10,027 nucleotides of DNA, taken from the NCBI GenBank assembly GCA_026770615.1, contig MU631328.1:562649-572675 (forward strand), in the 5' to 3' direction. Made by a program: the position numbers and the translations under genes. Below, piece by piece: positions 7,309 through 10,027 of this stretch. The notes under the pieces were generated by a model. That model was not told where the DNA came from, ran no database searches, and was given only the letters and a program-made list of their open reading frames with translations. Each line of letters begins with the position of its first letter. Within the stretch, counting starts at the first letter, position 1. Origin of the DNA: Pavlovales sp. CCMP2436 (Eukaryota; Haptophyta; Pavlovophyceae; Pavlovales).

Positions 7309-7326
7309 TCCTTATAATTATAAGGA
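7309..7326. repeat. Perfect 18-bp palindrome
   Basis: TCCTTATAATTATAAGGA is self-complementary without a loop. It lies 3' of the three-exon gene, directly after the AATAAA motif. Confidence 0.85.
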
Positions 7327-7392
7327 ATGGCATCGACTGCCTTCTTAAATTCGTGAACACAGTCGAAATAAGGGAAGCCTGAGTTGCCAGCC

Positions 7393-7524
7393 CTAACACC
7401 CTTGCACTGGCAGCTGCCACCGCGTCGGCAGAGTCTCTATGGTCCCGGAGCGGCATACCCCCGCGCAGTCTTGCGTCGCCTGCAGCCACCGCGCCAGCGT
7501 CTTGATGGTCTCGGAGCGGCACAT
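7393..7524 (-). pseudogene. Short open frame made of two 66-bp tandem units, unknown
   Basis: A 43-codon frame (ATG 7524, TAG 7395-7393) reads MCRSETIKTLARWLQATQDC then VCRSGTIETLPTRWQ...QGC. The two units share CRS.TI.TL..RW and a closing Cys. A TAG lies directly upstream, so it is a small gene or, more likely, a remnant of a larger repeat protein. I do not recognise the unit. Confidence 0.3.
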
Positions 7525-7526
7525 CC

Positions 7527-7895
7527 AGGGCTACAAGGAGTGTTGTGCGTGGTGTCGTGTGTCTGATCAGCCTTAGCGGCGGAGACGGTATCCGTATGCT
7601 CTGCTAAGGTCCCTTGATCCGAGTGTTTCGCAATGCCTGGGTCCGGTGGAGACCTGTCAGGGGACGGACGTATTTCTAGATATTTATACACTGTCACACC
7701 ACTCGGGCGACAAAAGAAACAAACCCACGAGTCAGCAAGCTCAAAGTCTCCAAGACACAAACACAAGCCAGCAAACCCGCCAGTTCCAGCACCCCAAAGT
7801 CCTGCGCCCGAGGCTCACCCCTGTAAGCCGGGTGGGATAGACTGGGCCAGCAGATAAGCCAAGCATATTTGCGCTTTTTGTCCCTCGGGGCATGA
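7527..7895. other. Spacer with no recognisable gene
   Basis: Mixed composition, with short open frames on both strands but no consistent codon bias, splice pattern or family motif. I see nothing supportable here. Confidence 0.6.
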
Positions 7896-7990
7896 ACCGC
7901 AATATATTTATTGCGGTCAAGTGCGGTAAATGAAAATGAAAATGAATACGAACTGAAACTCAGTTCATATTTCCAGTTCATTTTCATTTT
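7896..7990. repeat. Two adjacent fold-back structures
   Basis: ACCGCAATA (7896-7904) pairs with TATTGCGGT (7909-7917). AAAATGAAAATGAA (7933-7946) then pairs with its complement at 7977-7990, enclosing GAACTG/CAGTTC (7950-7955/7961-7966). The outer edge abuts the point where the zinc-finger frame breaks off. The AAATGAAAATG motif also occurs in the ends of the 5257-5478 element, so the two may be related. Confidence 0.8.
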
Positions 7991-7993
7991 TAG

Positions 7994-8182
7994 CATGTCA
8001 GACTTTTCGCCCACCGCGGGAGTGGCCCGGTAGCTGCAGCCGTGCTCGTCGCACACGTGCGGCCGCTCGCCGCTGTGCGTGCGCTTGTGCACCGTGAGGT
8101 TGCTCGGCTGAGTGGCCCTGTAGCCGCAGCCGGGCTCGTCGCGCGCGTGTGGCCGCTCGCCGCTGTGCGTGCGGAAGTGATC
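7994..8182 (-). pseudogene. C2H2 zinc-finger exon fragment, broken
   Basis: The minus strand reads [60 protein letters not shown] in one frame. The linker THSGERPH, the C-X4-C spacing and the H-X3-H spacing identify tandem C2H2 fingers of the nucleic-acid-binding type, with an 84-bp unit. Finger one has Arg (CGC) where the first zinc-binding Cys (TGC) should be. Finger two has both Cys, but its frame runs into the fold-back at 7990 before any His. A TTGCTAG acceptor lies just upstream (8184), and no preceding exon is found. The fragment probably derives from a longer zinc-finger array that was cut by insertion and is decaying. Confidence 0.7.
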
Positions 8183-8210
8183 CCTAGCAATTTTTAAAAA
8201 GTGCCCGGTC

Positions 8211-8245
8211 GGGAATCGGATATAGGCGCTGTTGGGGAATCGGAT
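8211..8245 (+). repeat. Short direct repeat
   Basis: GGGAATCGGAT occurs at 8211-8221 and 8235-8245. Apart from the TATA-like site, 8190-8375 shows little else. Confidence 0.6.
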
Positions 8246-8320
8246 GCCAACTAAAAAAAGCCAAACCCCAATTTATTAAATGATGTGCAGGTTGCGCCAG
8301 GCGCCAAGGCCAGCTGGATG

Positions 8321-8328
8321 TATAAAAG
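8321..8328 (+). promoter_or_regulatory. TATA-like element
   Basis: TATAAAAG sits 51 bp before an ATG (8379) that opens a 93-codon frame to 8660. That frame overlaps the minus-strand gene antisense after 8513 and has no recognisable content, so the promoter call is weak. Confidence 0.2.
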
Positions 8329-8386
8329 TCTGGGCTTCTGCATTTTGTAAGAACTCATCACTCACTTGAGATCCTGTGATGGGGCT

Positions 8387-8392
8387 ATTTAT
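8387..8392 (-). terminator. Possible polyadenylation signal AATAAA
   Basis: AATAAA on the minus strand, about 120 bp past the stop of the unknown minus-strand gene. A second one lies at 8272-8277. This is weak evidence in a protist. Confidence 0.25.
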
Positions 8393-8512
8393 TAAATTGT
8401 TGGCTGAATTATTTTATTCCAGGATACGCGTGGGAAGGCCCAACGCTGACAAAAATTATATCGTTGAGTTGCCGAAGGTGCCAGAGTCCTCGCCAAAATT
8501 GCCGTCACCGCG

Positions 8513-9282
8513 TCAGGCCCGCCGGTTTCTTTTCCCGTCGTCGTCACCACTGCTGTTCTCATCACTCGATCTCGAGTGTTTGCCGGGTTTGCCCACCCAG
8601 TTCGCCAGTGGACTGATTACCCTGGTGATGAACTCTGGCATAGACTCGCTCGCGGCTTGAAAGAGAACGTGCAGCGGCAGCGCCGGCAGCAAAACCTGCA
8701 GTGTCTGCGACAACAGCGAAACCTCGGCAGCGGGCGCGTCAGCGGGTGCGTCAGCGGCAGGAGCCGCTGCCACACCAGTTACCGCGTCCGCCACGGGAGA
8801 TGGCACCACCAGCTCCTCTATCCCCGCGTCAGCGGGCGCGACAGCGAACGCGTCAGCGGGCGCGAACACAGGCGCCTGGGCGCGCTCCGCAGCCGCCAGG
8901 GCGCGCTCCGCTGCCCGGCGGGCTGACCGGCCCGCGCGTGCACCCATGCCGCCCACGTGGGGCTTACCCCCCACCGCCGCCCCGAGGCGCTTGCCACCCG
9001 CCGCCCGCCGCTGCTGCGGCGCGATGGCAACGCGAGCGGTAAGCACGAACATCACGCGCCCCTCGCTCACGAACCACGGCACGATCTCGAAGTCGGCGCC
9101 ATCGGGTAGCACCTTCGCCAGATGTGCGCACAAACCAATTAACCTCGCCTCCCAATCGTCGCCGGCCGCAGCCACTTCGCACGTGCCCGAGTTCCACCCT
9201 CGCGGCGCGCGCTCCTCGACGTACCGCTCCACGGCGTACGCCCAGCCAAACGGCCCACACCGCGGCTCCACCTGCACCTTGC
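8513..9282 (-). CDS. Unknown protein, last exon, Ala/Pro-rich middle
   Basis: I do not recognise this family. The frame has no ATG at its 5' end. It follows a likely acceptor, GGAAGCAAATTAG (AG at 9284-9283), so this is probably an internal or last exon with the start lying upstream of 9284 on this strand, exon not identified. About 255 aa are readable. The first ~90 look globular (RCGPFGWAYAVERYVEERAP, VPWFVSEGRVMFVLTARVAI). A basic stretch follows (RRAAGGKRLGAAVGGK), then an Ala/Pro/Asp low-complexity region (APADAFAVAPADAG, APADAPAAE) from GCGTCAGCGGGC-type DNA repeats. A short hydrophobic segment (LLPALPLHVLF) and a Ser/Asp-rich charged tail ending NRRA-stop close it. Codon third positions are strongly G/C. 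There is no transmembrane topology I can defend. Confidence 0.5.
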
Positions 9283-9317
9283 CTAATTTGCTTCCACCCC
9301 CTCATTTTGTGTCCATC

Positions 9318-9542
9318 ATGGGCGCCCGCTCTAGCGAGCGCGCGCCGCGCGGAAGCCGCCGCGTCGAGGGCCACGGCAAGGGTCGGCGACAGCGCGGCCG
9401 CCACAACGGCGAGCCGGCGCAAGACACCTTCGGCCCGAGCGCTGAGCCGCGCCAGCTGCGCTTGCCGATGCTGCAGGACGCCTCCGCCTACGATGCCGCG
9501 CACCAGGTGGAGCGGCGAGCTCAGCCAGGTGTAATCACCTGA
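9318..9542 (+). CDS. Possible short GC-rich coding frame, unknown
   Basis: ATG 9318 to TGA 9540-9542, 74 aa, with strongly G/C-ending codons. It starts MGARSSERAPRGSRRVEGHG, is very basic, then reads LPMLQDASAYDAAHQVERRA. The same frame is open again from 9543 to TGA 9976-9978, so the TGA at 9540 is the only stop in about 660 bp. It could be a nonsense-interrupted gene, a first exon (GTGTAA near 9529 as donor) or chance openness in GC-rich DNA. It lies head-to-head with the minus-strand exon ending at 9282. Confidence 0.3.
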   Translation: MGARSSERAPRGSRRVEGHGKGRRQRGRHNGEPAQDTFGPSAEPRQLRLPMLQDASAYDAAHQVERRAQPGVIT

Positions 9543-10019
9543 GGTCGACGCAGCAAGCGACCTGGCGCACCGCTGGGTCCGATCGCACGCCGCGTCGAGG
9601 ATGCTTGCACGCTGGCGATGTGGACAATCGTCCATGGGCGCCAGTTCTGCCCGCCCGCCGCCTATGCCGCGCGCCAGACCCGCCCGTGGCCGGTCTCGTG
9701 GCGTCCGATTACACCGGCGCCTAACGACCTTCGCCGCACGCCGCACACGCGTGGTGAGCGGTGGGCGACTGCACGGCTTCGCAGGCAGGGCCGATGGGCG
9801 CTCGCAGCTCAGGCAGATCGGCTCACCAACGACAAGTGCAGCCCGCTTCTCGACGCAGGGCATGCGTGCCGCGGACAGCATGGGCGCAGCTGTCCACTCC
9901 GGCACGCAGCAACGTGCGCGCCAGCTACGTGTGCGATCTTCTTCGTCGGCCGCACAATCAGCAGCCTCTTCTCGCGATGAAGGTACCTGCACCGCGCTCA
10001 GAGCCACCCATCATAAAGT
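9543..10019. other. GC-rich stretch, open in several frames, unassigned
   Basis: Plus-strand frames and one minus-strand frame are open over most of this stretch, as expected from high GC. Codon bias is weaker than in 9318-9542 and there is no family motif. In the frame continuing from 9318, the stop TGA (9976-9978) overlaps an ATG (ATGA, 9975-9978). I cannot assign a gene. Confidence 0.4.
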
Positions 10020-10027
10020 GGGGGGGG
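10020..10027. other. Run of eight G at the window end
   Basis: The sequence stops in a G homopolymer, probably a sequence or contig edge and not a biological feature. Confidence 0.6.

Noticed and set aside
8379..8660. Plus-strand 93-codon frame after a TATA-like site
   Set aside because: No family motif and mixed composition. Its second half is antisense to a better-supported minus-strand exon. Only the TATA-like site is recorded, at low confidence.
1..9911. GGCACGCAGCA shared between the window start and 9901-9911
   Set aside because: Only 11 bases match and the flanks differ, so it is likely chance and not evidence of circularity.
8964..10007. Long minus-strand frame of 347 codons
   Set aside because: It overlaps the unknown minus-strand exon in a different frame and contains Arg/Ala-rich sequence typical of chance openness in GC-rich DNA.

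Overview
The window looks like nuclear DNA from a flagellated, intron-bearing protist, most likely a GC-rich microalga. A haptophyte or a similar lineage is my guess, and the lineage is not proven. The reasons are GC-ending codons in the readable exons, GT...AG introns and intergenic stretches full of TA/TG microsatellites, a cilium/flagellum-type coiled-coil protein, an exostosin-type glycosyltransferase split by an intron, and a C2H2 zinc-finger fragment. Nothing suggests an operon, a plasmid or a prokaryotic mobile element.

Layout. Positions 1-1157 (minus strand) hold the 3' part of an amidohydrolase-family gene: two exons, an internal frameshift and no 5' exons. Its two introns carry the same repeat in opposite orientations, giving a perfect 83-bp inverted repeat around one exon. 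Positions 1241-2500 (plus) are an intronless coiled-coil protein resembling CFAP157/BBOF1. Positions 2501-3172 are a tail-to-tail spacer with a repeat copy and a strong 38-bp-arm hairpin. Positions 3173-5076 (minus) are a two-exon GT47 exostosin-like enzyme whose 500-bp intron carries the repeat again. Positions 5077-5558 are a spacer with a 28-bp inverted-repeat element. Positions 5559-7174 (plus) are best read as a three-exon gene of unknown function, and one of its introns carries a second repeat family. Positions 7175-8500 are mostly decayed or non-coding: a 66-bp tandem repeat, hairpins and a broken zinc-finger exon. Positions 8513-9282 (minus) are the last exon of an unknown Ala/Pro-rich protein. 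Positions 9318-9978 (plus) are a GC-rich, mostly open stretch of doubtful coding status. The window ends in a run of eight G, probably a contig edge.

I see no pathway linking the genes. The unifying signal is a set of short repeats: R1 (core CAGACGCCAGCTTGAATCCC) and R2 (core CAGCATGGTTCAACAG). They recur inside introns of three different genes, often as inverted pairs, and suggest an intron-targeting or intron-forming miniature element family. Exon boundaries here are inferred by eye from splice signals and reading-frame continuity and have not been checked against transcripts.
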